NCBI GenBank assembly: GCA_014607495.2
Contig: CP053161.1
Span: 9,681,115-9,745,114 of the forward strand
Length of the DNA stretch: 64,000 nt
Source of the DNA: Carposina sasakii
Lineage: Eukaryota > Arthropoda > Insecta > Lepidoptera > Carposinidae
Reading direction: 5' to 3'
Positions within the stretch are counted from its first letter, which is position 1, and each line of letters begins with the position of its first letter. Position numbers and translations under genes: made by a program. A model generated the notes under the pieces. The model saw only the letters and a program-made list of their open reading frames with translations. It was not told the origin of the DNA and made no database searches. This document shows, one piece after another, positions 33,300 through 45,365 of this stretch.

Positions 33300-33627
33300 T
33301 CGATTACCTACCTACTCGTTTAGCTTAGTAATTCCCAACCTGGGCCATTTCAGACGTTTGTGATATATTATAACAAAGATAAGCTAAAGGAAATGCCTTT
33401 CCAAAGGAAAATTGCTTTTGTAAATCGATTTTCCATTGCTATAGGACTGGTTTAAACAGCAAAATCAATTTTGCTACGTGTGTAGTACTTTATCACTGCA
33501 AGTATTTTATGGAGCTATTCGTAAAGATTTCTAGAAACGGCTGTCTAGGAGTATGTAATCTCTGGCACATAGGTACAAGCCGCACAAAGGAAAGACTTAA
33601 TGCTATCTTACTCCTTACTACTCGTAA

Positions 33628-33953
33628 TATTATAAACGCGAAAGTTTGTGAGTATCGATAAATGGATGAAAACGGCTGGAGCGATTTTAATAAAATTTGA
33701 AATGGTGTTAGCTGACACCCTGGATTATTTTTTTACAATTAGCTAGGCAAACATTTCACCGCCATCGTGCCTCATGTTAAGCAAGATGCGGCCTAGGGTA
33801 GTACATGTTTGCCTAGAAATTGCCTATTCACTCTAGCTTTGAAGAGACCTTAACACAGAAGATTAACACATAGGCTACTTTTTATCCCGGAAAATTTCGG
33901 CATTTTGTTTCTTTTTGTAGTCCACTCGGAAGAAGTCGCGGGCGTCCACTAGT
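33628..33953 (-). mobile_element. RTE-type LINE 3' end interrupted by an insertion
   Basis: Same sequence as at 25940 and 36411 (AACGGCTGGAGCGATTTTAA; GGCTACTTTTTATCCCGGAA; AAGTCGCGGGCGTCCACTAG), broken after GACACCCTGGATTA by 133 bp. Confidence 0.8.
33728..33860 (-). mobile_element. 133-bp retroposon insertion with GATTA duplication
   Basis: Starts with a T run (a minus-strand poly-A tail), has GCCGCATCTTGCTTAACATG-like sequence when reversed, and is flanked by GATTA at 33723-33727 and 33861-33865. It is probably a truncated LINE/SINE 3' end. Confidence 0.75.
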
Positions 33954-34539
33954 ACACCTTTAATCTGAAAAATTCATACAAGCAGGTAGGTAGGTAACTA
34001 GGTATACCTATGCAAGTACAATAAGTAGGTAGACACAGCGGTCAGTTATACAAGAGCCTTACTATGTGTAAGCTATTCTGTTAAATTTGACAGATATTCT
34101 AAACATTTTACGTGCGGTTTATTAGTATTGTCCAGAAAGCCACTATAGAAACCACCTCTTTCTACGTGTTACCAACATTAGGCTACTGGAAGTCGTAACA
34201 AATGTTTTTTTTTTGTTGTAAATGCCGTAAATACCTAGGTTATTTGTGGTTGGAACAGCAATTATATTTTATGCAAAATCAATATCCCCAAATAATAAAA
34301 CTGACGACGGTCTCACACCATGAATTTCATCGTTATCGCCGTGGTATTAAATTTGTCCTTAGGAGTCCGTATTGAAAATGGAACCCTTATTCGTAAATAC
34401 GAGTAGAAAGAATGATAAAATAGAGAAATAGATAAAACTATATGTATAAAGACAAAGATAGCCTTTATTAACAATTACATAATTAGAAATGTACATAATA
34501 TTTATATTAGACAGCGGTTTCTTAATTGTTTTGCTTTTC

Positions 34540-34830
34540 AGCATAGGCGTGTTCGCCATGTAGGTCTATCCCTTGCTTTCCTAATCCAGTTTGTTCCTGT
34601 TTGTTACTTTTTTGATATCATAGTCCTACCTGCGATACTGTCTACCTTTTTTCTTCTTATTATATCTGGGACACCATTCGGTTACTTCTTTTGCGCACTT
34701 CTCAGCTTCGCTTCTCATCAGATGGCCAGCCCATTTCCATTTCAGTTGTTTAATTCAATATTTTATATCTGTAATTTTGGTTTGTTTCCTAATTGTTGTT
34801 AATCTTACTTTGTCTTTTAATCTTATATTA
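34540..34830 (-). pseudogene. LINE ORF2 C-terminal region
   Basis: Minus-strand reading: RLKDKVRLTTIRKQTKITDI, then LKWKWAGHLMRSEAEKCAKE and VTEWCPRYNKKKGRQYRR, the KWxWAGH...VTEWxPR...GRQxxRW signature of the C-terminus of many insect LINE polymerases. At least four in-frame stops and a missing tryptophan (TAG after QYRR) show decay. The region downstream on the same strand (34359-34540) is likely its 3' part. Confidence 0.8.
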
Positions 34831-34949
34831 AGTTGAAAACTATATGTATAGTCATAGGTATATGACCTATGTATTTTACAATTTACATAGGTACATAAGT
34901 ATACAAACATAAAAACATTTGGTACCTAGCCAGAACTGTTAAAAATTAA

Positions 34950-35050
34950 ACATAAGTTGATAGCTGAGAACTCCCCTAGATTCCTTAGTCGATACTGACG
35001 ACATACGAGTATACCTAGGGAAGTAGATGCAACTGATGTATTTATACTAC
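34950..35050 (+). repeat. Fragment of the GGGGATAG family
   Basis: AAGTTGATAGCTGAGAACTC, GATTCCTTAGTCGATACT and GGAAGTAGATGCAACTGATG, in family order. Confidence 0.45.
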
Positions 35051-35792
35051 ATTTTACAATTTTATTAGAAAAAAATTATAACTTTCACATGCATTATATT
35101 AGTATCTATAGGTAGTACATACGTTAAGTACTAAATGATATTAAACTCAATCTCTTTGTATGTAAAGAGAACCTACGGAACTTTACATTGAACTTAGTCA
35201 TACATGCACTTGGCTGGTTTTTTATTATCTGTCTGATATTCTTTGCTATTTTTCTAGTTGAGATTAGCTAAAATGAAGAATTTATTAGGTTCTTGCACTT
35301 CTAGTAATTGGTTGTAGTATGGTAGTATATCTGAAATATTATAAATGGTTCAATAATAGCATTTTATCATTGTAATAACAACATTCTTTACACGATAATA
35401 TTGTTCTTAAGTTTACACGTTAAATATATATTCGCTGAGGTTCTCTTAAAAAAATTTATAATCAATATATAATCTTGATTTGAACTAAAAATAAGCTAAA
35501 GAAACAAATTCTGTATTGGTAATCTAATTTCAGAATATAATTAATCAAAATGTTGGTTTTAAAATGAAAAAGCAAAGCCAGTGGGCAAAAAGTAATAAAT
35601 AAAAACGAATGCCCGAGAACCGGAGCTAAGCATTTATGTAGAACACGGTAATAAGCTAAAAGATAGTTTGTCAGGATGTGTGTGATTTATAGTACGAGTA
35701 TTTGCGTCAATATGAACAAAATTGTTCAACATAATTTCAATGTTTGATAATATGCTGTTAATTTTCTCTGTCTACTTAACTTATACTATAAT

Positions 35793-36244
35793 TAGGATGT
35801 TTCCTATGGTTGAATTTTAATAACATTTTATGCTTATCAGAATAAATTATCAAAACCATACCTATTTGTAATGAGGTAGTAGCCTTCAGAGTTATGAGGG
35901 CAAGTCCATTTTTAAAATGTGAAATTAATTGAAAATTACAACATCACATACCCCACCTGCATCATTAACTGCAACTTTTGTTATGTGACCATATTTATAT
36001 ACGCAACATTTAATATAGCTGTAGAACAAAAGTTGTTTTATGCGCATATCAGTTACTGAAAGAGTGACGTCATAACGTGGTAGCCTTTTGTATGGATCGT
36101 TTTTTGGCAAGTTTAAAATTGTGATTTTGAAATTGTTATATCTCAGAAAGGTTTCACGCTAGCGAAGTTTTTCTTTCGCAAATGTTTCTTTTATTTTGTG
36201 ATCTTTCGATATAAATACAAATAAAATAACTGTCAACATACCTA
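35793..36244. mobile_element. MITE family B, copy B1
   Basis: 452 bp, ends TAGGATGTTTCCTATGG and (reversed) TAGGTATGTTGACAG. The interior (GCATATCAGTTACTGAAAGA, CACGCTAGCGAAGTTTTTCT) is the reverse complement of 47189-47674. Confidence 0.85.
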
Positions 36245-36410
36245 TTAGGTACACTATAATATTTTGTTCTTTTATTTGTATTTTTCTGTTAATAGAATAA
36301 ACTAATTCAATACCTTAGAGCAATTATTGTATAAAAGATGTTATTTTTCTTATTTATTATATTAAAGGTGTCTCTAAAATACCGTCCAAAGCAAAACAGT
36401 ATATCCAACT

Positions 36411-36652
36411 TCCTACTAATATTACGAGTATAAACGCGAAAGTTTGTAAGTAGGGATAGATGGATGGATGTTTGTTACTCTTTCACGTAAAAACGGTTGG
36501 AGCGATTTTAATAAAATTTGGTATGGAGTTAGCTGACACGCTGGATTAACATATAGACTTTTTAACACGGGAAAATGTTTTTATCCTGGATAATTTCGAC
36601 ATTTTTGTTTTTTTTTCTGCAGTGGACAGAGTCGCGGGCGTCTACTAGTCTG
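36411..36652 (-). mobile_element. RTE-type LINE 3' end
   Basis: TAAACGCGAAAGTTTGTAAG, TCACGTAAAAACGGTTGGAG and GAGTCGCGGGCGTCTACTAG. Closest to 25940 and 33628. Confidence 0.8.
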
Positions 36653-38177
36653 TAATAGGTATACGAATTCTAGTTTTAATACTCTCTCATTGCGCTCAAA
36701 AGCTAAAACTAATTACATTTAGACTGAGGTAGTAAAAACGGCGGGTTCTGCCGTCAAGCTGACTCTGTCCTGTTCATATAGTCACAAGAACTGTGATTTA
36801 CCTATAATGTTGCTGGTGCCGCTATGAAATATTTAGAACGATATTTAGTGGAAAATATACACACTTTGCTTTGTTATTTGGATTTTTCGTTGTTTAGGTA
36901 TGTACTCAGCCACTTAAGAAGTAACTTGTGCTAGGCTGAGAGTTTTGGCACAGTAGTTTAACAGTGGGAGACATTGTTGAAATTGTCGGTATGCTATGTA
37001 GGTTGTCCAGCTGTAAAAAATTTGCTAGTCCGTAAAAAGTATTCATGTCTTGTATTAATTTGGCTGCTAAACTATCAATGCAATTTTTGTAGACAACTCT
37101 TAATAATAACGATAATCGTGACTTCATGGAAATAAATATGCAAGTAATTGTTTAAATAATATAACATCATTGCGAATTTTTTTTAAACAAGTGATTACGC
37201 AAAACGAGTGTGCACCTAAATATATATTAGCATGATCTTTTACGTCATCTCCTTTAAAGCTTTAAAGGCAGGAATTTCATAAAATTTTACCGTGGCATGG
37301 CATAAATGCATTTACCGCGGTAGCCATGAGTCTTTTCTCTTCTTCATGAAAAACCACCCCCATTATGGTAAATAGGTGAGAAAATTGCAAAAACACTTTT
37401 TTGCATATGTAGTATGTGGTTATTATCGAAACTATATTAGCAGAGATTGTACTCATGGTTATTGTTACTTCGCTAGATTGACTTTTGAAGGATGTTGGTG
37501 ATTCTGGTTAACCCACCTCTAAAATATTTTCAAAACAATTAGGTATTTAAAATGTTGAATAGATTAAATGAATGAAATTGTATTAGTGAAGATAGTGAAG
37601 TGAAGTGAAGTGACCCATAGTGAAGATTAAATGAATCATAATTGAAACTCCAAATGAATCAGAGATCAATAGAGCACTTTATTATATTGTAAATGAGTGA
37701 TTACATTGTCCATGGACCAAGGGGAGATTTTTTTTAGCTAAGTATAATAAAAGTTGAAAAGTTGTAATAGAACCCTTTCTTTTAGACTCGAGAAGTTTTT
37801 ATTTGCAAATCATGTACATGTAGTAGGTATCATTAGAGGAGATACCAAATCCCTGGGTATCATTAACCTATGCTATTATCAAGATCTGTCACTACTATAA
37901 CAATAATACATAATCCCAATACATAGCTATACAATTTGTTGGATATTGATAAAGGAGCGCTATATTGAATATGTTCTGTAGCACATCATATCTGCAAAGA
38001 AGCTTATTTGGCGCCATCAATATTTGTCAGATTGCGTTATCGTGATATAGATTATTCCTCTTTGAATCATCTTAAACATCGCGAATGGTTTCTATAATAA
38101 ATAGGATGGATAGGCTTGCTTATAAATACAGTAGTAACTACTAACAATAGCCTCCTAGGAATAATTTATTTATTTAG
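36653..38177. other. No recognised gene
   Basis: A 73-codon minus-strand frame (36906-37127) has no known motif. A short GTGAA tandem run lies at 37595-37613, and an AGATTAAATGAAT word is repeated around it. Confidence 0.45.
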
Positions 38178-38318
38178 GACCAATTTTTCCAATGGTCAGA
38201 AAGGTCTATTTGACAGTATTTGATGCTGTCTCTATCGTAATAAAGTTTTACAGACAAACATTATAATATTCATCAGTTAGAACTATCTGCCTATTAAAAA
38301 ATCTGCCCTTATTTAGTC
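38178..38318. mobile_element. MITE family C, copy C2
   Basis: CCAATTTTTCCAATGGTCAG, GTCTATTTGACAGTATTTGA, TGCTGTCTCTATCGTAATAA and CAGTTAGAACTATCTGCC. Matches C1 at 25838 without the nested LINE tail. Confidence 0.65.
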
Positions 38319-38684
38319 GAATACAATAAAATGTTAACAAAAAAGTTTACTTAACTTAACTTTAGTTTAAATAACTGATCAACCCTAATGGAGAGTCACA
38401 AGTGATCCAAAAAACAGTAATGTATCCAACAATAACCAATAAGCTCATTTAATTAGTCACAGGATCGCCCGATACAATTGGCGCGGAGAGCAAAGATTAC
38501 TGATAATCAAATCAAAAATCCTACATTTCCTGCGAGTAATAACACTGTCGTATAACTCAACACAATGGTACTTGTTCAGCATTTCAGTATTTGCCTGGCT
38601 GTCATCCACACTCGTATAAGCTTAATTTCTTTTAAAAAGTATTAACCGAGTGGTGTTTTTTTGGCTTTAATTCGTTAGGTACTG

Positions 38685-38761
38685 CTTCTAAGAGAGGCAG
38701 GTGATCTCTGCCTACTCCTTCGGGAAAGAGGCGTGAATTTTATGTATGTATGTATGTATGC
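38685..38761 (+). mobile_element. RTE LINE 3' end plus TATG microsatellite
   Basis: GTGATCTCTGCCTACTCCTT, CGGGAAAGAGGCGTGAATTT and five TATG units: the last bases of the LINE family at 40204-43480 and its simple-repeat tail. Confidence 0.7.
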
Positions 38762-39434
38762 TTCCAATTTACAACGACGGCGTTTGAAACTATTTACATA
38801 TTAGGTATAAGTAAAATAAATTTACCATGTTCTTCAGACCCTAGATAGCCTTTGTAATTGCAGCGATTTTTTCATTAAAACATATAAAAAAACATAAATT
38901 TCGGTCGGAATTAATTTCGGTTAAGGGCAAAGGTAAATCCTGATTTGTATGGCCAAGGTCATTCACGATTACAGTCCTCTTCGTGGTTTCGGCAGTAGAG
39001 CCGAAGTAAGTGCACACATTCTCAATTTTCGCTGCCGTATTGCTTTCGCTTTATTACTGCAACTTACGTAATCCGAGCTTAACGTACGTAATTAACAAGT
39101 ATAGCGAAGTTGCATAATTACCACAGTGGAGGTAGAGAAGGCATTATGCTTCCCGATATCATATCTAACATGACAGCTCGTCGGGAGATCGTAATAAATT
39201 CCAATCGTAAAATTCAAAGGAAAATCAAGAGCTATTCATCTATTGGAAATATATTATTACATTCTTCGTGAACACTTTGCACTTTTATAAAATCATATGG
39301 GCTTTTTCCAAGATTGAATGACAACGTTAAAATCGTATAAATATCGAATGATGCCTTTTTACTATGCAAATATGATCTAAGTATTTTTAAATATATTTTA
39401 CAGTATCATCACACAAATAATATAAAAATACGTT
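38762..39434. other. No recognised feature
   Basis: No repeat or coding assignment. Confidence 0.45.
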
Positions 39435-39614
39435 GTCCGTCGTCCAAAGTATGCTTCAATCTTTAAAACTTCGCAACATATTATGATGCAATTTGTTTTA
39501 TAATAAATAGAGTGATTCAAGAGGAGAGTTAATTTGTTTAACTATCGACCCGCTTCGCAAGGGTGCAATCCTGATACGAAATTCCTTATAAACGAAGTCT
39601 TGGGCGGTCGTTAG
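39435..39614 (-). mobile_element. LINE 3' tail (GATGC...CGACCCGCTTCGCA family)
   Basis: AGAGTGATTCAAGAGGAGAG and CTATCGACCCGCTTCGCAAG resemble 30045 and 15720. Confidence 0.55.
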
Positions 39615-40203
39615 TATATAATAATATACAAACGGTAACAAAGCACTATAAAATTGAGCTAAAAGAAAATACGAGTGCGTAAAAAATATTTTAGGCAGAG
39701 TGCCTGCCTTGTTTTTTTATTACAGGTAAAAATGTTATATTACAATAATCTTTCACGTTGTCGTCGTGCATTACTTTGAATAATATTATAATACTACAAA
39801 CGAGAAAGCTTATTTTTCTTTAGTTATCTAAGTACTTAAATAAACTGTAAGTAATCAAATCATCAAACGAGGAAATCATTGTATGGCGACTCAACATTAT
39901 TTTCTCTGTCGCTGAAACTTTGCTATTGGGTATGGTAAGAAAAGAACTAGTAACTAAGAAATGTTTAAACATTTAATTTAAAAAGAGAAATGCAATGTTT
40001 TTTACTACCTACCTATAACATAAAAATGAAATACCTAGTTATTCTAAATTGCTAACTATTTGGCAAAAGATGCAATAATCCTGCAAGATTCCATTTATCT
40101 CATATTTACGACTAGTGTTGTAATGGATGCTGGTCAACATTTAACCTGCTTAAATTTTTTCATAAGAAAATTAGATTTAGATAGTCGTATATGGTGTTAG
40201 AAA

Positions 40204-40544
40204 ATACATACATACATAATAATCACGCCTCTTTCCCGGAGGGGTAGGCAGAGATCACGGATCTCCATTTGCTACGATCCTGACACACCTCTTTCGCTTC
40301 ATCTACTTTCATGATCACGCTCGTCGGTTTAGGATACTCTTGACCTGACCTTTCTTTAGAATTTCACCAATTTGATCGGTGAAAGTTCGGCGAGGTCTTC
40401 CCCTTCCAACCCTTCCATCCACTCTTCCTTTGTACACTTTCTTTGTCAGTCTACTTTCACTCATCCTCTCCATATGCCCAAACCACCTCAACATACCCTT
40501 CTCAATCTTCGTCACCACGTCCTCATTTATACCACACTTCTTCA
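40204..40544 (-). pseudogene. LINE ORF2: C-terminal region and tail
   Basis: Minus strand: [60 protein letters not shown], then a deletion in the NRRAC region, then KEVCQDRSKWRSVISAYPSG and a stop. The [11 protein letters not shown] and GRGRPRRTF words are diagnostic of LINE polymerase C-termini. Ends in TATGTATGTATG. Confidence 0.9.
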
Positions 40545-41306
40545 ATTCACTATGGGTGCGCCCACCACCGGGCCCTACACCCTTCGCTGATCCTTGGATC
40601 TGATAACTCATAACTGCGACAACAGGTACTTGCACTAACTACAATCGCCACGAGAAACCAGACCCGAGCACCTAGCACGCAAGACAATACATTGCACTAT
40701 TGCGAAATAAAAAACTAGATTAATAATCTACCTATACATATGTTTCGCCAACAAATGTTAATAACAATTTTTGTTTTTATTTGTTGGCAATGGAATATGT
40801 TGTTGCATACATCCTTGTTTTCCTTTACTAATTTATCAATATTTAGGTGATTTTTTGAATTTTTTCATTAAAATTTAACTAATTCACCCAATACTATTTG
40901 GTTTGTGTGTACAAATAGTATCTATTTATTTTAAATATAAATAATTGTAGGTAATTATTTATATATTTTTTAATACTAAGTAAGTAACTAAGTAAGTAAG
41001 AGGGTAGTTAATTCTGTGTAGGTAATGTGTTGGGTTTTAGAGTTTCATAATAATTAGTGGTTTACTAATTTACTAATTTCTATAATCCTGAGGACGCCAC
41101 GGTTGTTGGCGAAACATATGTAGATTATTAATCTAGTGTTTGATTTCGGAATAGCGCAATGTATTGTCTTGCATGCTAGGTGCTCGGGTCTGGTTTCTCG
41201 TGGCGATTGTAGTTAGTGCAAGTGCCTGTTGTCGCAGTTATGAGTTATCAGATCCGAGGGTCAGTGGAGGGTATAGGGCCCGGTGGTGGGTGCACCCATA
41301 GTGAAT
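40545..41306. mobile_element. Non-autonomous element with ~200-bp inverted repeats, CACTATGGG ends
   Basis: The ends ATTCACTATGGGTGCGCCC and, reversed, ATTCACTATGGGTGCACCC open arms of ~200 bp (to the GTTTCGCCAAC/GTTGGCGAAAC pair at about 40742 and 41108), around an AT-rich core. CACTATGG resembles Transib ends (CACWATG), but no clean 5-bp duplication is seen. A ~40-bp stretch just outside the right end (41307-41345) recurs next to the related insert at 49396, so the true boundary may be further out. Confidence 0.8.
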
Positions 41307-42197
41307 GTTTGAACTTCCGAATTATAACGCCTAATACAATTACAATATCTTTGTCATGCTTACCATCCCTTGTAAACAAAGTCCCCAGATACACGAACTC
41401 AGTCACTTGCTCCAATCTTTCTTCGCCAATCATTATTTTGCAATTCGCCATTACCTCATCCTTTTCAAAAACCATCACTTTCGTCTTACTTACATTCATT
41501 TTCATCCCTTTACTTTCAAATGATCCATGCATTTTTGTTACGATCTCCTGCAACTCCTCCTCCGAAGACGCAAGCAAAACTATGTCGTCGGCATAGAGAA
41601 GGCATTTGACAAGTAACTCATTCATTTTTAGACCACAATCATCGTCTTTCAAACCTTGCAAACGACTGTCCATGAATAGATTGAATAGCCACGGTGACGC
41701 TACACATCCCTATCTAACACCCTTTTCGACGGTAAACCAGTCTGTGTTGGACCCGTTTATTCTCACACAAGCACTTGAGTCCTCGTAGAGGGATTTCAGT
41801 GCCCGAATGAGAAGGCCACTTACTCCATACATAGACAGAACCTTCCAAAGTTCCTTCCTCACTACTCTGTTATAAGCCTTCTCCAAATCGATAAAAGCGC
41901 AATAGACCTTCTGACTTTTCACCAGAAACTTTTCGGCTATACATACTTAATCCGCACATCCCATACCCTTTCGAAATCCCGCTTGTGCATCCCACACTTT
42001 CTGGCCGGTTACTTTCATAATCCTTTCAATCAACACTTTCGCATACAGCTTGCCGACAATGCTGAGTAGGCTATAGCCTCTGTAGTTTTTGCAATCCAGT
42101 CGTGAGCCCTTATCCTTGAACAGAGGCACGATGACAGCCTTACACCAATCAATTGGTACTCGGCCGGTGTCAAAGCACATGTTGAATAGGCGGTACA
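41307..42197 (-). pseudogene. LINE ORF2: RT catalytic region
   Basis: Pieces in order: YRLFNMCFDTGRVPIDWCKA, VIVPLFKDKGSRLDCKNYRG, AQAGFRKGMGCAD, then a break (42198-41922), CAFIDLEKAYNRVVRKELWK with the first catalytic aspartate (FIDLEKAYN), then KCLLYADDIVLLASSEEELQ (YADD box) and MKMNVSKTKVMVFEKDE. The catalytic words are intact, but stops and frame breaks separate them. Coding ends near 41345 (YLGTLFTRDGKHDKDI), where the nested element begins. Confidence 0.9.
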
Positions 42198-42208
42198 ACT
42201 AACTGGCT

Positions 42209-42735
42209 GTAGGTGACCTGATACATATTTATATATATCTATATGTGTATTTATATTTATTAATACTAAACAGATACACTATATTTCATATATATGTACA
42301 CCTACAAGAAGACAAACATTACACACATCATAGTCATACATTCGCAATACTATATTTAACGCACAAGCAACGCCGCGCGATATCCGTAGTTCAGTAAAAC
42401 TGCTGACGGCGCCGAACGTGATCGCGCCACACCACGCTGCTCATGCGCTGGTAACTCCAGTCATCCTAGGACTGTGACACAGAGTCCACGCCACCCTGTA
42501 CCGCGACGACCCACATACGCGAGTGCCGCTACGCCACTGGTGGCCTATTTATATGTCTATGTGTTGTGTATATACTTTCGTGCTCGTGTATTTTCTTCTG
42601 TCTTATGTACTGTAAACTTTCACTATTCTCTCCTTCTATTCTGACTTTATGTGTTGTGGCAATATATCCATATACTGCTGAAGCTGAAGTTTCCTTCACG
42701 CCGCCACAACCTATCTAGCGACCTCAACCATAATC
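42209..42735 (-). mobile_element. 527-bp insertion with 11-12-bp target duplication
   Basis: Flanked by ACTAACTGGCT (42198-42208) and ACTAAACTGGCT (42736-42747). Removing it restores the continuity of the LINE frame. The middle is GC-rich (about 42365-42545) within AT-rich ends; AATAAATATAAATAC-like sequence near 42260 (minus strand) may be a 3' end. I do not recognise the family. Confidence 0.8.
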
Positions 42736-42747
42736 ACTAAACTGGCT

Positions 42748-43480
42748 ACGACGCCCTGTCCAGCCTTCAGCATTTCAACACAAATCCTATCATACCCTGC
42801 TGCCTTACCTGCTTTCATTCGTGTCAAAAATTTCACAATTTCATCCATGCTTATATTACTTTCCTGCACTGTTTCATTCAACTCTGAGGTCGGCGTCTTT
42901 GCTTTTTCCCTATCAAATAATTTTTCAAAATATTCCTTCCATCTCTTCAATATACATTCTTTCTTATTCACTAAACTTCCATTCGTGTCCTTAAATTGAG
43001 CTCAGCTCAGAGCTCTGCCCTTTTCCCCTAGCTAATTTTATGGATTTCCAGAATAACTTTATGTTAGCCTGGAAATCCTGGGACAACCTTTCATCGATCA
43101 CATCTTTCTGTTCTGCTTTCTTTCTTTTCACAACTTCATTCACTAGTCTTCTATACATTCTTTTTGCTTCAATCACTTCGTCGTTAGAGGCTTTTTGGAT
43201 TCTTTGGTTAGCTCTCATAGCCAACCAGTCCCGCCATAACTTTATCTTCTTACATACTGCTTCTTTCATTTCTTTATCCCACCATACATTCTTCTCCTTT
43301 TTCCCTTTGCGCCTCTTACTGACTCCACGTACATCAACAGCCATACTCACTATTTTACTCCCAAAGCATCCCATAAGTCATCAATCTCACTTACTACATC
43401 CAATCCTTCAAATTCAATTTTTAACTTAGTTACGTACTCCTCTTTCACCTCCACAGAAAATACTCTGTATAAATAATAGC
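42748..43480 (-). pseudogene. LINE ORF2: linker and RT N-terminal part
   Basis: Reads EEYVTKLKIEFEGLDVVSEI, then after a frameshift near 43370 VSMAVDVRGVSKRRKGKKEK and NVWWDKEMKEAVCKKIKLWR, and further on NKKECILKRWKEYFEKLFDR and FLTRMKAGKAAGYDRICVEM. The last is the first RT block (usually K.GKA.G.DGI). There is a second frame break near 42975. The WWD and KAGKA blocks are typical of RTE-like insect LINEs. Confidence 0.85.
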
Positions 43481-44039
43481 TTATGTACCCTGTTTAATAT
43501 AACTTTGTTGAATTAACACATTGTACAACAATTAGGAACGCTTTAAAGTTATTAATTTTCTCTTTCTTATTCCCCTAAAAGTATTCGACGTTCAGAAGTT
43601 AATTTAATCTACACGTCTGCAGTTCTCTTTTGTATTTTCCTGACTCAAGAGTTTATTCAAGTTGACCTGTTTCACTTGGAGCGGAAACGTTAGTACGAAG
43701 TATTTATATACAGCGACGTTCACCGGTGTACCTGCTGAAGTTATTCGCTCTTTAGTTGAACCTGTAATTGTCTTGTACGTAGACCGGCAAATTTCAATAC
43801 AAGAAATCATAAAGAATCTCGGATTTTTTAAATTCTTAATTTGAAATTTTGTATGAAAACAATAGAATATTTAATCTGAAATATGCAAAAAAACTCTCGA
43901 GATCGGTTATTGAAATTGGCTGGAAATGGGACTGTGAAGAAGGATTGAAGACATTAAAAACGTAAGCAGATGTTGAGTGACTAGAGTGGAAAGGATAAAG
44001 AAGAGTAAAAGTACATAATATGAGGAAGTTTGAAAGTTG
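43481..44039. other. No recognised feature
   Basis: Small frames on both strands (43604-43844) overlap each other and have no family resemblance. Confidence 0.45.
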
Positions 44040-44170
44040 AGCCAATCACAGACAAGTTACGAAGTAACCGCCTGTTTTACGGTACGAGCATAAGGACGGA
44101 TGTAGGGGAAAACAAAGAGCTAAGAAGTTTTGGATTAACTGTTTGAAAGAGTATGCGCATGGTAGAAATA
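44040..44170 (+). pseudogene. Possible LINE C-terminal remnant
   Basis: The plus strand reads as RGKQRAKKFWINCLKEYAHG, resembling the RGRPKxRWxDCVKEDM motif at LINE polymerase ends. Badly decayed; could be chance. Confidence 0.35.
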
Positions 44171-44233
44171 TTATTTACATTATTACATACAAATTGCAGA
44201 TAAACGTTGAGAAAATGAATATTATATTAGTAC

Positions 44234-44572
44234 TAGCTGACCCGGCAAACGTTGTTTTGCCATATAAATAATTTCTAGAGAGTTTATAATTTTTAAATTG
44301 ACAAATAAAAAATTTGATCCTAGAGGGGTGAAAATTCATGGCTGTATGTATTTTTGTATGCTGTATCATAAAAAAATAAAAACAAAAAATTTAGTCAAAT
44401 TTTTTTTTTTTAATTTAGGGGTTGACCACCCTTAACATTTAGGGGGATGAAAAATAGATGTCCGATTCTCCACCCTAACCGATATGCATGCTAAGATTTA
44501 CGAAAATCGATCGAGCCGTTTCGGAGGAGTTTAACTTCTAACACCGTGACACGAGAATTTTATATATTAGAT
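44234..44572 (+). mobile_element. LINE 3' end (GCTGACCCGGCAAACGTTG family)
   Basis: Second copy of the 28118 element, with a ~40-bp extra stretch after the start and a T run at 44399-44411. Confidence 0.8.
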
Positions 44573-44699
44573 AACGCGGTTTGTGCTACTCATAGATAAA
44601 TTAATGTTCTCAAATAACCTGGTAAAGGTTAGCTGGTAGAGATTGGCGTGAAAGGCATTAAGCTCGCTCTTGTATAAAAAATTACAACAAAGAACTTAA

Positions 44700-44840
44700 T
44701 CCATTTATCTATCTATTTGTAGGTCGCGGGCGTCGGTTGGATGCAGGCTGCTTCCGACCGGTCGCAGTGGAGGTTTTTGGGGGAGGCCTATGTCCAACAG
44801 TGGACTTCTCAGGGCTGTAAATGATGAATTATGATCTATC
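44700..44840 (+). mobile_element. RTE LINE C-terminus and 3' end
   Basis: Plus strand translates as VAGVGWMQAASDRSQWRFLG, then EAYVQQWTSQGCK and a stop. The GWMQ...RSxWR.LGEAYVQQW ending is the RTE type that gives the GGAGGCCTATGTCCAACAG sequence. Confidence 0.85.
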
Positions 44841-45229
44841 TATCTGTTACGCGGATTTTTAATTTACCAGGCGATTCCCTTTTCTATTTTATCTTACACA
44901 ATGTCACGAATTCCATAATTTTATAATTAAAAATAATAATATTCAAAACAAGCTTTCGACATAATTTGGTATATGTAGGGAATAATACTCGTAGTATTTA
45001 CATTTCATCCGCACAAGGAAACTGAGATCGGGAACCGGAAACATTATATGTTTTTTTTTTTCAATTCACAATTCCGAACACATGGATAAGTTTCCCAACT
45101 TCAGGATTATTTTCAGAATGAAATCTAATCGTGTGGCACTAATAGATATAGATTAATCGGTACATACAAAGACCTTGGTTTGGAATACGAATAACATTTT
45201 ACGTACGGCAATCAATATAGATGGATTAT

Positions 45230-45365
45230 CTGGTTTGCTGGAAGAAATCTCTTGCAGAGATATGCACGCCTTTGTATACATTTCTTTTGACAAATTTTTC
45301 TATTTTTACTGTAGTATTTTGTTGTACACAAACTTTGTTGTATACAGGATAAGAATAAATATACT
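45230..45365 (+). mobile_element. LINE 3' end with AATAAA-like tail
   Basis: CTGGAAGAAATCTCTTGCAG and CACGCCTTTGTATACATTTC, then AAGAATAAATATAC. Copy of 7264. Confidence 0.7.

Larger units (their letters stand above)
40204..43480 (-). mobile_element. Decayed RTE-type LINE with two nested insertions
   Basis: Fragments of one LINE polymerase lie in order on the minus strand, from the RT-upstream linker (43480) to the C-terminus and a TATG-rich tail (40204). The endonuclease domain is absent (5' truncation). It is interrupted at 42209-42735 and 40545-41306, and the region between the RT thumb and the C-terminal WFGH motif is lost at the second insertion. Frameshifts and stops make it inactive. 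3' ends of the same family are at 4195 and 38685. Confidence 0.9.
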
